DNA of 8,497 nucleotides from Colivicinus sp022776215. Lineage in GTDB: Bacteria > Bacillota_I > Bacilli_A > Erysipelotrichales > Erysipelotrichaceae. Positions 1 to 5,507 of the stretch are shown one piece after another (position 1 is the first letter of the stretch; every line of letters starts with the position of its first letter). The DNA is taken from the NCBI GenBank assembly GCA_022776215.1, contig JALFIR010000022.1, positions 1-8,497 on the forward strand, given 5' to 3'. The notes under the pieces are model-generated. The model saw only the letters and a list, made by a program, of their open reading frames with translations, did not search any database and had not been told where the DNA came from. The position numbers and the translations under genes are program-made.

Positions 1-245
1 ACAAGATTGCTTACATTGTGGCACAAGGCCACATACGTACTAGATTCTTTTTGCATCGCTCTTCCTTTTGATGATATTTTATCACCAAAAGGAAGACCAT
101 ACGTTGCAAGCAACGGGGAAAACCCCAAGGAAGCTCTGACCGGTCAAAGACATGTCACTCGCTTATTTTACCCATTTAATCGGTTAAAGATACTGCCCCA
201 AATATTTGGATTCCCAATCCGAATATTAAGGGGAACAGTTATTAA
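1..245 (+). other. Hairpin-rich non-coding region, possible IS200/IS605 right end / omega-RNA remnant
   Basis: No believable protein is encoded here, but several perfect or near-perfect stems follow one another: 17-22/28-33, 61-70/86-95 (continued inside by 72-76/80-84 around a TTT loop), 102-107/110-115, 115-118/123-126, the palindromes 137-146 and 149-156, and a long stem 192-239. The stretch TCGGTTAAA (180-188) followed by a hairpin and a TATTA-containing end is also found after the truncated tnpB at 8366-8430, in the same orientation. That suggests the right end of a second IS605-type element, whose tnpB lies outside the window or is lost; in this family the right end also encodes the TnpB guide RNA. 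The assignment is an inference; another structured RNA is possible. Confidence 0.4.
192..239 (+). repeat. Long imperfect hairpin, candidate IS right-end stem
   Basis: ACTG (192-195) pairs with CAGT (236-239) and CCCC (196-199) with GGGG (230-233), with a two-base bulge at 234-235. After a small internal loop, 201-212 pairs with 216-227 with a single G-T wobble, leaving a CCC loop. About 20 base pairs are formed. There is no T-run on either side, so it is not a standard terminator. Confidence 0.55.
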
Positions 246-286
246 TGGAATAATTTTACTATTCATTGAACTTCAATGCGTTCTTA

Positions 287-925
287 TTAATATTTCTTGT
301 TATAAAGAAAATGATTATCTAGCTCCAATTCATAATAGTTCTTAAACACTGAAACAGGAAAATTTCTAATATAGAAATCAACCATATCCTTAGTTATATT
401 ATGAGCTTTTATATAATCATACACTTTAGGTTTTGCATCCTTGAAATTACCATCGATATAGAAATCAATATTCTTCAATAAATCTAACAACTGTAAAACA
501 TAAACATTATTAGAATCAATTAATAAAGGACTATTTCTAAGCACGAATTGTCTATCGCTAATACTTATTTCTCTATATTTTGCTGAAGCATTATTACTTA
601 CAATTTCAATAATTCTTGGAACCTGCGTTGTTATTCCTAATTGATTCGCAAAAGTGTTACCGGAATAATAACCATTAACACTTTTTCCATTATCAACATA
701 TTTATATCTTGCAACAATATCGGCACTTAAACCTATATCAACATTTAATTTGTTTTTCTTTGGAATATAATAAACACCATTTTCATATTTATTGATATCG
801 CCATTATTACATAAAGTATTTAATCTTTGTGTAAGAGCTGATTTAGAAAAATTATCAAATGATAAATCAGAAACAAATATTGGCTCTCCCTCTTTATAAT
901 TTTCCTTTAAATAATCAAGTAGCAT
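287..925 (-). CDS. DUF6088 / AbiEi-like type IV antitoxin, orphan
   Basis: This 212-residue protein has an N-terminal winged-helix region (about 1-56) ending in the typical beta-wing NGVYYIPK. The C-terminal domain carries SADIVARYKYV (67-77), GYYSGNTFANQLGITTQVP (85-103) and RQFVLR (125-130), a pattern I associate with DUF6088 proteins related to AbiEi antitoxins. Known family members neutralise, and repress transcription of, an AbiEii nucleotidyltransferase toxin encoded just downstream. Here the downstream side (below 287) has no such gene, only the hairpin-rich region, so the antitoxin is an orphan or the toxin was lost. The ATG at 925 has a GAGG ribosome binding site six bases upstream (932-935). 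A consensus promoter and a palindrome in the leader suggest autoregulation. Family assignment is fairly sure; the antitoxin role is inferred. Confidence 0.72.
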   Translation of the reverse strand: MLLDYLKENYKEGEPIFVSDLSFDNFSKSALTQRLNTLCNNGDINKYENGVYYIPKKNKLNVDIGLSADIVARYKYVDNGKSVNGYYSGNTFANQLGITTQVPRIIEIVSNNASAKYREISISDRQFVLRNSPLLIDSNNVYVLQLLDLLKNIDFYIDGNFKDAKPKVYDYIKAHNITKDMVDFYIRNFPVSVFKNYYELELDNHFLYNKKY

Positions 926-931
926 TCTTTA

Positions 932-935
932 CCTC
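932..935 (-). promoter_or_regulatory. Ribosome binding site of the DUF6088 gene
   Basis: GAGG on the minus strand, six bases before the ATG at 925. It supports this start. Confidence 0.7.
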
Positions 936-947
936 AACATAAACATT

Positions 948-966
948 TTTAACTGTATTAGTTAAA
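948..966 (-). promoter_or_regulatory. Inverted repeat in the DUF6088 leader, candidate autoregulatory operator
   Basis: TTTAACT (948-954) and AGTTAAA (960-966) form a perfect 7-bp inverted repeat with a 5-bp spacer. It lies between the predicted transcription start (about 972) and the ribosome binding site. AbiEi-type antitoxins are known to bind inverted repeats near their own promoter, so this is a plausible operator. Confidence 0.45.
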
Positions 967-978
967 TTTGTTAAGATA

Positions 979-1007
979 ATTATAATAAACGCATCACACA
1001 GTGTCAA
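979..1007 (-). promoter_or_regulatory. Consensus sigma-A promoter for the DUF6088 gene
   Basis: On the minus strand TTGACA (1002-1007) and TATAAT (979-984) are separated by exactly 17 bp, a full match to the housekeeping consensus. The -35/spacer junction contains the odd palindrome ACACTGTGT, a possible second regulator contact. Confidence 0.8.
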
Positions 1008-1086
1008 AACTTTAACACCATTTACATTCTACATTTATAAACAAGAGTATTATTCCCAAATTATTCCCATCTTTATCAACATATGT

Positions 1087-1198
1087 GGAAAATTAAGAGT
1101 CAGATCTCTCTAACCTTTAAAGAAACTTATTCATCATTGTAGCAGTAAAACAACAAGTCTATTTATTTAAAAATATTTAAAATAGTATGGCAATTACT
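1087..1198 (-). pseudogene. Relic of an XRE regulator 3' end with its terminator
   Basis: Read on the minus strand, 1198-1130 aligns with the last 22 codons or so of the intact XRE gene at 2777-3055. The relic reads N-x-x-T-I-L-N-I-F-K, then a stop codon, then I-D-L-L, then after a one-base frameshift F-T-A-T-M-M-N. The intact gene reads PNISTLLNIFK followed by HLGLSFTITEMN. My hand alignment gives 45 identical bases of 69 plus one inserted T. Both are followed by AGAGAGATCTG inside a stem with a GAGA tetraloop and then a T-rich stretch. The internal stop and frameshift show that it is not functional. It is probably what remains of a duplicated or earlier XRE gene, cut off on its 5' side where the dehydrogenase operon promoter begins. 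Confidence 0.6.
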
Positions 1199-1203
1199 AA
1201 TCA

Positions 1204-1232
1204 TTGACAGTCATAAGCGTCAATGCTATATT
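1204..1232 (+). promoter_or_regulatory. Sigma-A promoter of the dehydrogenase-marR operon
   Basis: TTGACA (1204-1209) and TATATT (1227-1232) have a 17-bp spacer, with an extended -10 TG at 1224-1225. The predicted start is near 1239. CATTGAC (1202-1208) and GTCAATG (1219-1225) form a perfect inverted repeat overlapping the -35 box and spacer, where a repressor could block polymerase. Confidence 0.8.
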
Positions 1233-1242
1233 ATCGTTAATA

Positions 1243-1260
1243 AGTCATATCGATATGACT
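1243..1260 (+). promoter_or_regulatory. 18-bp perfect palindrome, probable MarR operator
   Basis: AGTCATATCGATATGACT is its own reverse complement. It lies just after the predicted start site and before the ribosome binding site. MarR dimers bind palindromes of about this length, and this operon ends in a marR gene, so autoregulation is the simple reading. The half-site AGTCATA recurs at 1209-1215 within the promoter spacer. Confidence 0.65.
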
Positions 1261-1270
1261 ATTTCAAATA

Positions 1271-1277
1271 AAGGAGG
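1271..1277 (+). promoter_or_regulatory. Ribosome binding site of the dehydrogenase gene
   Basis: AAGGAGG, eight bases before the ATG at 1286; a near-complete Shine-Dalgarno sequence that fixes the start. Confidence 0.85.
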
Positions 1278-1285
1278 AAAATTCA

Positions 1286-2086
1286 ATGAATCGTTTAAAG
1301 GACAAAGTCGCCATCGTTACTGGCTCTACTAGTGGCATTGGTATCGGTATTGCGCGATTATATGCAGCCGAAGGAGCAAAGGTTATTATTTGTGGCAGAC
1401 GTAAGGAAAAAGGTGAAGCTGTTGTGGAACAGATTCGCAGTGCAGGCGGTGATGCAGCATACCATTTTCTTGACCTAACAGACTTTACAACAATTGAAAA
1501 ACTAATTGATGACACTGCTAAAAACTATGGCAAAATTGACATACTAGTCAATAATGCAGCTAACGTTGGTCTACCAGATGGACGCGTAGACGAAATTACA
1601 CTAGAAATGTGGGACGCTATCTTCAGCAGTGACCTACGAGGTGCATTTTATGCTATTAAATGCGTACTACCTTATATGCAGAAAAACGGCGGAGGTTCCA
1701 TTGTAAACATTGGTTCAACGGCAGCTTGCGGTGGTGATTTAGGTGCGACAGCCTACGCTTGTGCAAAAGCAGGTGTCGACATGTTAACATCTAGCGTTGC
1801 ACTTCAATATGGCAAAGAAAACATTCGTTGTAACTGTGTACGCCCAGGCCTAATTGTTACACCACAGAATGATGCATTTGTATCAGAACAACTTCGTCAA
1901 ATCTTTTTGAGCAATATTGAAGTTAACCGCTACGGTTGCCCAGAGGACATTGGTCATGCCTGTGTATTCTTAGGCTCAGATGAAAGTGCCTTTGTAACTG
2001 GACAGATTATCAACGTTGACGGTGGTATGAACTCTCACGCGCCTACAGTTGCACAGTTCCGTGCAGCAGACAGCCGTACATGGTAA
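1286..2086 (+). CDS. NADP(H)-type short-chain dehydrogenase/reductase
   Basis: This 266-residue cytoplasmic oxidoreductase has the classical SDR Rossmann fold. The cofactor loop is TGSTSGIG (12-19), followed by CGRR (36-39), whose arginines suggest NADP(H) preference. Next come LDLTD (62-66), NNAA (89-92), catalytic Ser144 in NIGSTA, and Tyr157/Lys161 in YACAK. RPGLIVTP and the C-terminal GQIINVDGG are also typical. Length matches classical SDRs. The usual catalytic-tetrad asparagine (VNLKG motif) is replaced by Asp116 in SSDLRGAF. The C-terminus after VDGG is about 19 residues longer than the minimum. It overlaps marR by seven bases, indicating a regulated two-gene operon. Hydroxysteroid, sugar or aldehyde/ketone substrates are all possible; the sequence alone does not decide. 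GC content is visibly higher than in ychF, feoB or the IS, which hints at transfer. Confidence 0.9.
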   Translation: MNRLKDKVAIVTGSTSGIGIGIARLYAAEGAKVIICGRRKEKGEAVVEQIRSAGGDAAYHFLDLTDFTTIEKLIDDTAKNYGKIDILVNNAANVGLPDGRVDEITLEMWDAIFSSDLRGAFYAIKCVLPYMQKNGGGSIVNIGSTAACGGDLGATAYACAKAGVDMLTSSVALQYGKENIRCNCVRPGLIVTPQNDAFVSEQLRQIFLSNIEVNRYGCPEDIGHACVFLGSDESAFVTGQIINVDGGMNSHAPTVAQFRAADSRTW

Positions 2087-2409
2087 ACGATATAAAAGAC
2101 TCAGAATTGGCTTTTCGTACTGGTGAACTTTTCAATAAGAAAATCACCGCAATATTTTTGGATTCTTTTAAAGGCAAGTATGGTCACACACAAGTGGAAG
2201 TACTTATTTATCTACATGACCATGGTGAAGCAAAAGCTACAGAACTATGTACAGCTATTGGTGTGCCAAAACAACATATTTCTAAAATTGTAAAAGGATT
2301 TTTAGAAGATGGGCTATTAGAAATCAATCAGTGTACAGAGGATCGTCGCATCGATATTCTTACATTATCAGTAAAGGGGGAAAACTTCTACAAAAGCACT
2401 ACCAAATAA
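2080..2409 (+). CDS. MarR-family transcriptional regulator, C-terminus cut by a frameshift
   Basis: The frame encodes 109 residues. The winged helix spans about 34-100: the recognition helix region is around GVPKQHISKIVKGFLEDGLL (61-80), and the wing contains EDRRIDILTLSVKG (87-100). MarR proteins are usually 140-150 residues and dimerise through a C-terminal helix pair, which is missing here. That part is found in the -1 frame (up to 2513) and would give 144 residues if joined. The ATG lies inside the end of the dehydrogenase gene (ATGGTAA, 2080-2086), and there is no clear ribosome binding site, so translation is likely coupled. It probably represses its own operon through 1243-1260. As written, the short protein would not be expected to dimerise well; either the gene is broken, the sequence has a missing G, or frameshifting supplies the full protein. 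Confidence 0.8.
   Translation: MVNDIKDSELAFRTGELFNKKITAIFLDSFKGKYGHTQVEVLIYLHDHGEAKATELCTAIGVPKQHISKIVKGFLEDGLLEINQCTEDRRIDILTLSVKGENFYKSTTK
2373..2379 (+). other. Candidate -1 frameshift heptamer in marR
   Basis: A AAG GGG in the marR frame fits the X XXY YYZ slippery pattern; a -1 slip re-pairs as AAA GGG and enters the frame that encodes the missing MarR C-terminus. The same site includes a run of five G, where loss of one G would give an ordinary frameshift mutation or a sequencing error. I did not find a clear stimulatory hairpin right behind it. Confidence 0.4.
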
Positions 2410-2513
2410 GCAACGACCATTTTGATAGACTTATGAAAAAGTTGCCACCCACATTAGCGGAATTGTTGCGTCAATCGATGAAACAAATGTTAGAGATACT
2501 AAAAGAAATATAA
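2380..2513 (+). pseudogene. Out-of-frame C-terminal part of MarR
   Basis: In the -1 frame after the G-run the sequence reads GKLLQKHYQISN, then HFDRLMKKLPPTLAELL, then QMLEILKEI, ending at 2513. This is the expected amphipathic C-terminal dimerisation helices of a MarR protein, with the usual (L/S)xLPPxLxxLL-like turn. It has no start or ribosome binding site of its own, so it is a continuation of the upstream frame and not a separate gene. It appears conserved in coding quality, suggesting that the break is recent or programmed. Confidence 0.7.
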
Positions 2514-2516
2514 ACC

Positions 2517-2567
2517 AAACAAGGGAAGCGAGAATCAATTGTAGATTACCTCGCTTTTCTTGTTTTT
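2517..2567 (+). terminator. Rho-independent terminator of the dehydrogenase-marR operon
   Basis: AAGCGAG (2526-2532) pairs with CTCGCTT (2550-2556). The stem extends outward to 2517/2565 with two G-T wobbles, and an inner AATC/GATT pair lies in the loop. A T-run (2563-2567) follows on the plus strand, four bases after the marR stop region. Confidence 0.8.
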
Positions 2568-2576
2568 ACCGGCTTC

Positions 2577-2745
2577 TGTACGCACCAACGCAACTTTTTT
2601 AATACTGTGCTAAGTCTTTGACCAAAAGGAATAGGCAAGGATTTATGCTAACGTAAGACTTTTTGGATTCTTCTAATTCTTAAACTAGAAAAACGGAAAC
2701 TAATACTCAATAGTAGATTTATTAAGATGTTTTATTACAACATCA
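2577..2745. other. Intergenic stretch without a recognised feature
   Basis: This lies between two convergent transcripts. It holds only short imperfect repeats and a start-less open frame on the minus strand (2546-2647). I see no promoter, RNA gene or repeat that I can support. Confidence 0.5.
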
Positions 2746-2773
2746 AAACTAAAAGCCAGATCTCTCTGACTTT
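2742..2773 (-). terminator. Rho-independent terminator of the XRE gene
   Basis: On the minus strand AAAGTCAGA and TCTGGCTTT pair over nine positions (one G-T wobble) around a GAGA tetraloop, with a T-rich tail (TTTTAGTTTTG) running into 2742. It starts four bases after the XRE stop. A diverged copy of the same hairpin follows the XRE relic at 1097-1116. Confidence 0.7.
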
Positions 2774-2776
2774 CAA

Positions 2777-3055
2777 TTAATTCATTTCTGTAATCGTAAA
2801 CGATAAACCTAAATGCTTAAAGATATTTAAAAGAGTGCTTATATTAGGTGTTGTCTTACAAGACTCAATTCTTGCGATAGAAGATTGAGGAACACCACAC
2901 TTACTCGCAAGATCTCTTTGAGACAAACCAAGTTCCTTTCTTCTATCAATAATAGTAGAAATAATATAAGCCAATTGCTCAGCTTCTTCTATATCACCAG
3001 AAGCATATTGGTCTATGTTTTTTACATAATTTTTATAATCATTCCACATTTTCAT
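2777..3055 (-). CDS. XRE-family helix-turn-helix regulator, HigA-antitoxin-like
   Basis: This is a small DNA-binding protein (92 residues from the ATG at 3055). The helix-turn-helix covers roughly residues 33-86: RKELGLSQRDLASKCGVPQS and then SIARIESCKTTPNISTLLNI, the pattern of Cro/CI-type antitoxins and regulators. The N-terminal helix (MKMWNDYKNYVKN) resembles solo XRE or HigA proteins. The frame can extend to a TTG at 3061, but ATG 3055 (or 3049) is more natural; no start has a good ribosome binding site. No RelE/HigB-like toxin lies next to it. Its upstream neighbour is feoAB on the same strand, about 28 bases away, so it may be read from the feoAB transcript, with the hairpin 3063-3082 between them. 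A decayed paralogue lies at 1130-1198. Confidence 0.8.
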   Translation of the reverse strand: MKMWNDYKNYVKNIDQYASGDIEEAEQLAYIISTIIDRRKELGLSQRDLASKCGVPQSSIARIESCKTTPNISTLLNIFKHLGLSFTITEMN

Positions 3056-3062
3056 AACCAAA

Positions 3063-3082
3063 TGATAGCATGTTCGCTATCA
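3063..3082 (-). promoter_or_regulatory. Inverted repeat between feoAB and the XRE gene
   Basis: TGATAGC (3063-3069) and GCTATCA (3076-3082) form a perfect 7-bp inverted repeat with a 6-bp spacer. It fills nearly the whole gap between the feoAB stop and the XRE start. It could be the XRE operator or an RNA hairpin that limits translation of the downstream gene. No T-run follows, so termination is unlikely. Confidence 0.5.
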
Positions 3083-3083
3083 A

Positions 3084-5429
3084 TTAGATAAGTAATAGCG
3101 CCAACCTATATACCCCAAAAGAAACTAACCAAGCTATTACACATTGATAAACCACAACATAAATAGCCCACTTAACACCTAATTCCCTCTTAATTGAAGC
3201 TATAGCTGCAACACATGGTGTATACAACAACGCAAAAGTTAATAAAGAATAAACAGATGCAGCACTTAAGATACTAGTAATATTATTACCAACTAAGATA
3301 CCTAAAGTAGAAACCACACTCTCCTTGGCCATAAAACCAGTAATAAATGATGTACAAATACGCCAATCACCTAAGCCAATAGGCTTAAATAAAGGTACTA
3401 ATCCGTTTGCCAACATAGCTAATAAAGAAGTTGAAGAATCACTAACTAGATTAAACTTCAAATCAAAGCTTTGTAAGAACCAAACAACAATAGTAGCCAA
3501 CAAGATAATAGTAAAGGCTCTATCAATAAAGTCTTTAGCCTTCTCCCACAACAGTTGGCTAACATTCTTGAGTCCTGGTAAACGATAATTAGGAAGCTCC
3601 ATCACAAACGGAACTGGTTCACCCTTAAACATCGTATTTCTATATAAAAGAGCCATCAAAATACCTATTAAAATACTAAAGAAATACAAGCCAGTCATAA
3701 TAAGACCACCATGCCCCTTAAAGAAAATAGACACAAAGAAAGAATAAATAGGTAATTTAGCACTACAACTCATAAAAGGAGTAAGCAATATTGTCATCTT
3801 TCTATCTCTTTCACTAGTTAAAGTTCTAGTAGCCATAACAGCAGGAACTGTACAACCAAAACCTATCAACAAAGGAACAATACTCTTACCAGACAAGCCA
3901 ATCTTTCTAAGTAACTTATCCATCACAAACGCAACTCTTGCGATATAACCACTATCTTCCATCATTGATAAGAAAAAAAACAAAGTTACAATAATCGGCA
4001 AGAAACTCAAAATAGAACCAACACCTTTAAAAATGCCATCAACCACTAGGCTCTTAACAGCTGCATTAACATTCATAGTTGTCAACAAATTGCTAACTAA
4101 AACTGTTAATTTATCAATACCCATTGCCAATAAATCCTGTAAGAAAGCACCAATCACATTAAAAGTTAAATAGAAAACAGCCAACATGATTAGAATGAAA
4201 CAAGGAATAGCTGTATACTTACCAGTTAATACCCTATCTATCTTCTCACTTCTAATTCTTTCCTTACTCTCTTTAGGCTTACCAACAGTCTTCTCACATA
4301 ATCTTTCAATAAATTCAAAACGCATATCAGCAATCGCAGCACTAGCATCAAGACCCCTCTCTTTTTCCATCTGCTTAATAATATGCTCAAGAGTTTCCAA
4401 TTCATTTTGATCAAGCTTCAACTTATCAATCACAAGCTCATCCCCTTCGATTGCCTTAGTAGCCGCAAACCTAACTGGAATATCAGCCTTAAGCGCATGA
4501 TCCTCTATTAAATGACAAACTCCATGAATACATCTGTGCAGTGCGCCACCATGATCATTCTCATCACAAAAATCAATTCGCTTAGGTAACTCTTGATACT
4601 TAGCCACATGCATCGCATGCTTAATAAGTTCATTAACACCCTCATTTTTCGCAGCTGAAATAGGAATAACTGGCACACCCAACATATTCTCCAAATCATT
4701 GACATTGACAAAACCATGATTGCCCAACAATTCATCCATCATATTAAGGGCCACAACCATTGGCCTATCCATCTCAATTAGTTGCATAGTCAAATACAAG
4801 TTTCTCTCAATATTTGTCGCATCAACAATATTAATAATAGCCTTAGGCTTTTGTTCAAGCACAAAATTACGAGAAACAATCTCCTCACTACTAAAAGGAG
4901 ACATCGAATAAATACCAGGCAAATCTGTAATAACCGTATTAGGATAACCCTTAATAGAACCATCCTTCCTATCAACAGTAACACCTGGGAAATTACCAAC
5001 ATGCTGATTCTCACCAGTTAAACAATTAAACAAAGTAGTCTTACCACAATTTTGATTACCAACAAGCGCAAAACTAATTAATTCATCATCAGGCAACTTC
5101 TTTAAATCATCCTCTTCATTATGATATTTGCCCTCTTCACCTAAACCTGGATGATCACTATCCTTAACACGCTCAATGCTGACATGTTTTCTTGTTCTCT
5201 CTTTTATAGGCTCAACCTTAATCTTCTCACCTCCTTGAAGTCTTAAAGTCAACTCATAACCATGAATCTCTATTTCCATAGGATCACCCATTGGTGCCAA
5301 CTTCTTAACCGTAAACTCAGCGCCAGGGACAATACCCATATCTAAAAAATGCTGTCTAAGAGCACCACTACCCCCAACTTCAATAATTCTTGCACTACTT
5401 CCAATTTCAATCTGATCTAATGTTTTCAT
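3084..5429 (-). CDS. feoB: FeoA-FeoB fusion ferrous iron transporter
   Basis: This 781-residue membrane protein imports Fe(II) and combines FeoA with FeoB. Residues 1-75 are an SH3-like FeoA domain (LRQHFLDMGIVPGAEF, then KKLAPMGDPMEIEIHGYEL). A charged linker (76-115) leads to the cytoplasmic G domain: G1 GNQNCGKTT (124-132), G2 in NFPGVTV (146-152), G3 DLPG (169-172), G4 NMMD (229-232) and G5 around ISAA (257-260). A helical spacer domain follows to about 400, then about eight to ten hydrophobic segments to the end. The membrane part has both FeoB Gate signatures: GYIARVAFVMDKLLRKIGL with the conserved Cys in GFGCTVPA (523-530), and later FMAKESVVSTLGIL (699-712). No FeoC-like gene or C-terminal extension is seen. 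GGAG lies eight bases before the ATG. It follows ychF after a terminator and is followed closely by the XRE gene. Function is well supported by family knowledge. Confidence 0.96.
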   Translation of the reverse strand: MKTLDQIEIGSSARIIEVGGSGALRQHFLDMGIVPGAEFTVKKLAPMGDPMEIEIHGYELTLRLQGGEKIKVEPIKERTRKHVSIERVKDSDHPGLGEEGKYHNEEDDLKKLPDDELISFALVGNQNCGKTTLFNCLTGENQHVGNFPGVTVDRKDGSIKGYPNTVITDLPGIYSMSPFSSEEIVSRNFVLEQKPKAIINIVDATNIERNLYLTMQLIEMDRPMVVALNMMDELLGNHGFVNVNDLENMLGVPVIPISAAKNEGVNELIKHAMHVAKYQELPKRIDFCDENDHGGALHRCIHGVCHLIEDHALKADIPVRFAATKAIEGDELVIDKLKLDQNELETLEHIIKQMEKERGLDASAAIADMRFEFIERLCEKTVGKPKESKERIRSEKIDRVLTGKYTAIPCFILIMLAVFYLTFNVIGAFLQDLLAMGIDKLTVLVSNLLTTMNVNAAVKSLVVDGIFKGVGSILSFLPIIVTLFFFLSMMEDSGYIARVAFVMDKLLRKIGLSGKSIVPLLIGFGCTVPAVMATRTLTSERDRKMTILLTPFMSCSAKLPIYSFFVSIFFKGHGGLIMTGLYFFSILIGILMALLYRNTMFKGEPVPFVMELPNYRLPGLKNVSQLLWEKAKDFIDRAFTIILLATIVVWFLQSFDLKFNLVSDSSTSLLAMLANGLVPLFKPIGLGDWRICTSFITGFMAKESVVSTLGILVGNNITSILSAASVYSLLTFALLYTPCVAAIASIKRELGVKWAIYVVVYQCVIAWLVSFGVYRLALLLI

Positions 5430-5435
5430 ACAGTT

Positions 5436-5439
5436 ATCT
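5436..5439 (-). promoter_or_regulatory. Ribosome binding site of feoB
   Basis: GGAG on the minus strand, about eight bases before the ATG at 5429; it supports the start with the complete FeoA domain. Confidence 0.65.
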
Positions 5440-5451
5440 CCACTTCTATAA

Positions 5452-5457
5452 ATTATA
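5452..5457 (-). promoter_or_regulatory. Probable -10 box of a feoAB promoter
   Basis: TATAAT on the minus strand, just after the ychF terminator and before the feoB ribosome binding site. The -35 at 17 bp would be TCTTTT, overlapping the terminator T-run, which is weak. A regulated or activator-dependent promoter is possible, but I see no convincing Fur or DtxR box here. Confidence 0.5.
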
Positions 5458-5472
5458 TTGCAAATTCACTAT

Positions 5473-5500
5473 AAAAAAGATGCCAACATAAGTTAGCATC
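5473..5500 (-). terminator. Rho-independent terminator of ychF
   Basis: On the minus strand GATGCTAAC and GTTGGCATC form a 9-bp stem with one wobble and a TTAT loop, followed by six T. It lies eight bases after the ychF stop codon. Confidence 0.85.
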
Positions 5501-5507
5501 CAATTAT

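Noticed and set aside
264..278. CATTGAA-C-TTCAATG palindrome after the DUF6088 stop as a terminator
   Set aside because: It is AT-rich, has no loop space and no following T-run on the minus strand.
7..345. An open frame of 112 codons on the plus strand at the left edge
   Set aside because: It runs through many hairpins, has no ribosome binding site, overlaps the end of the DUF6088 gene and resembles no protein I know.
1264..1515. Antisense open frames inside the dehydrogenase, feoB and ychF genes
   Set aside because: They are shadows of well-supported genes, without ribosome binding sites or recognisable domains.
2546..2647. A minus-strand open frame of 33 codons (containing PFGQRLSTVLKKLRW) in the intergenic gap
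   Set aside because: It has no ATG or ribosome binding site, begins right after a stop, and overlaps the marR terminator; it could be a gene fragment but I cannot support it.
5430..5475. A Fur or DtxR operator before feoB
   Set aside because: The sequence is AT-rich but no convincing 19-bp dyad matching either consensus could be found.
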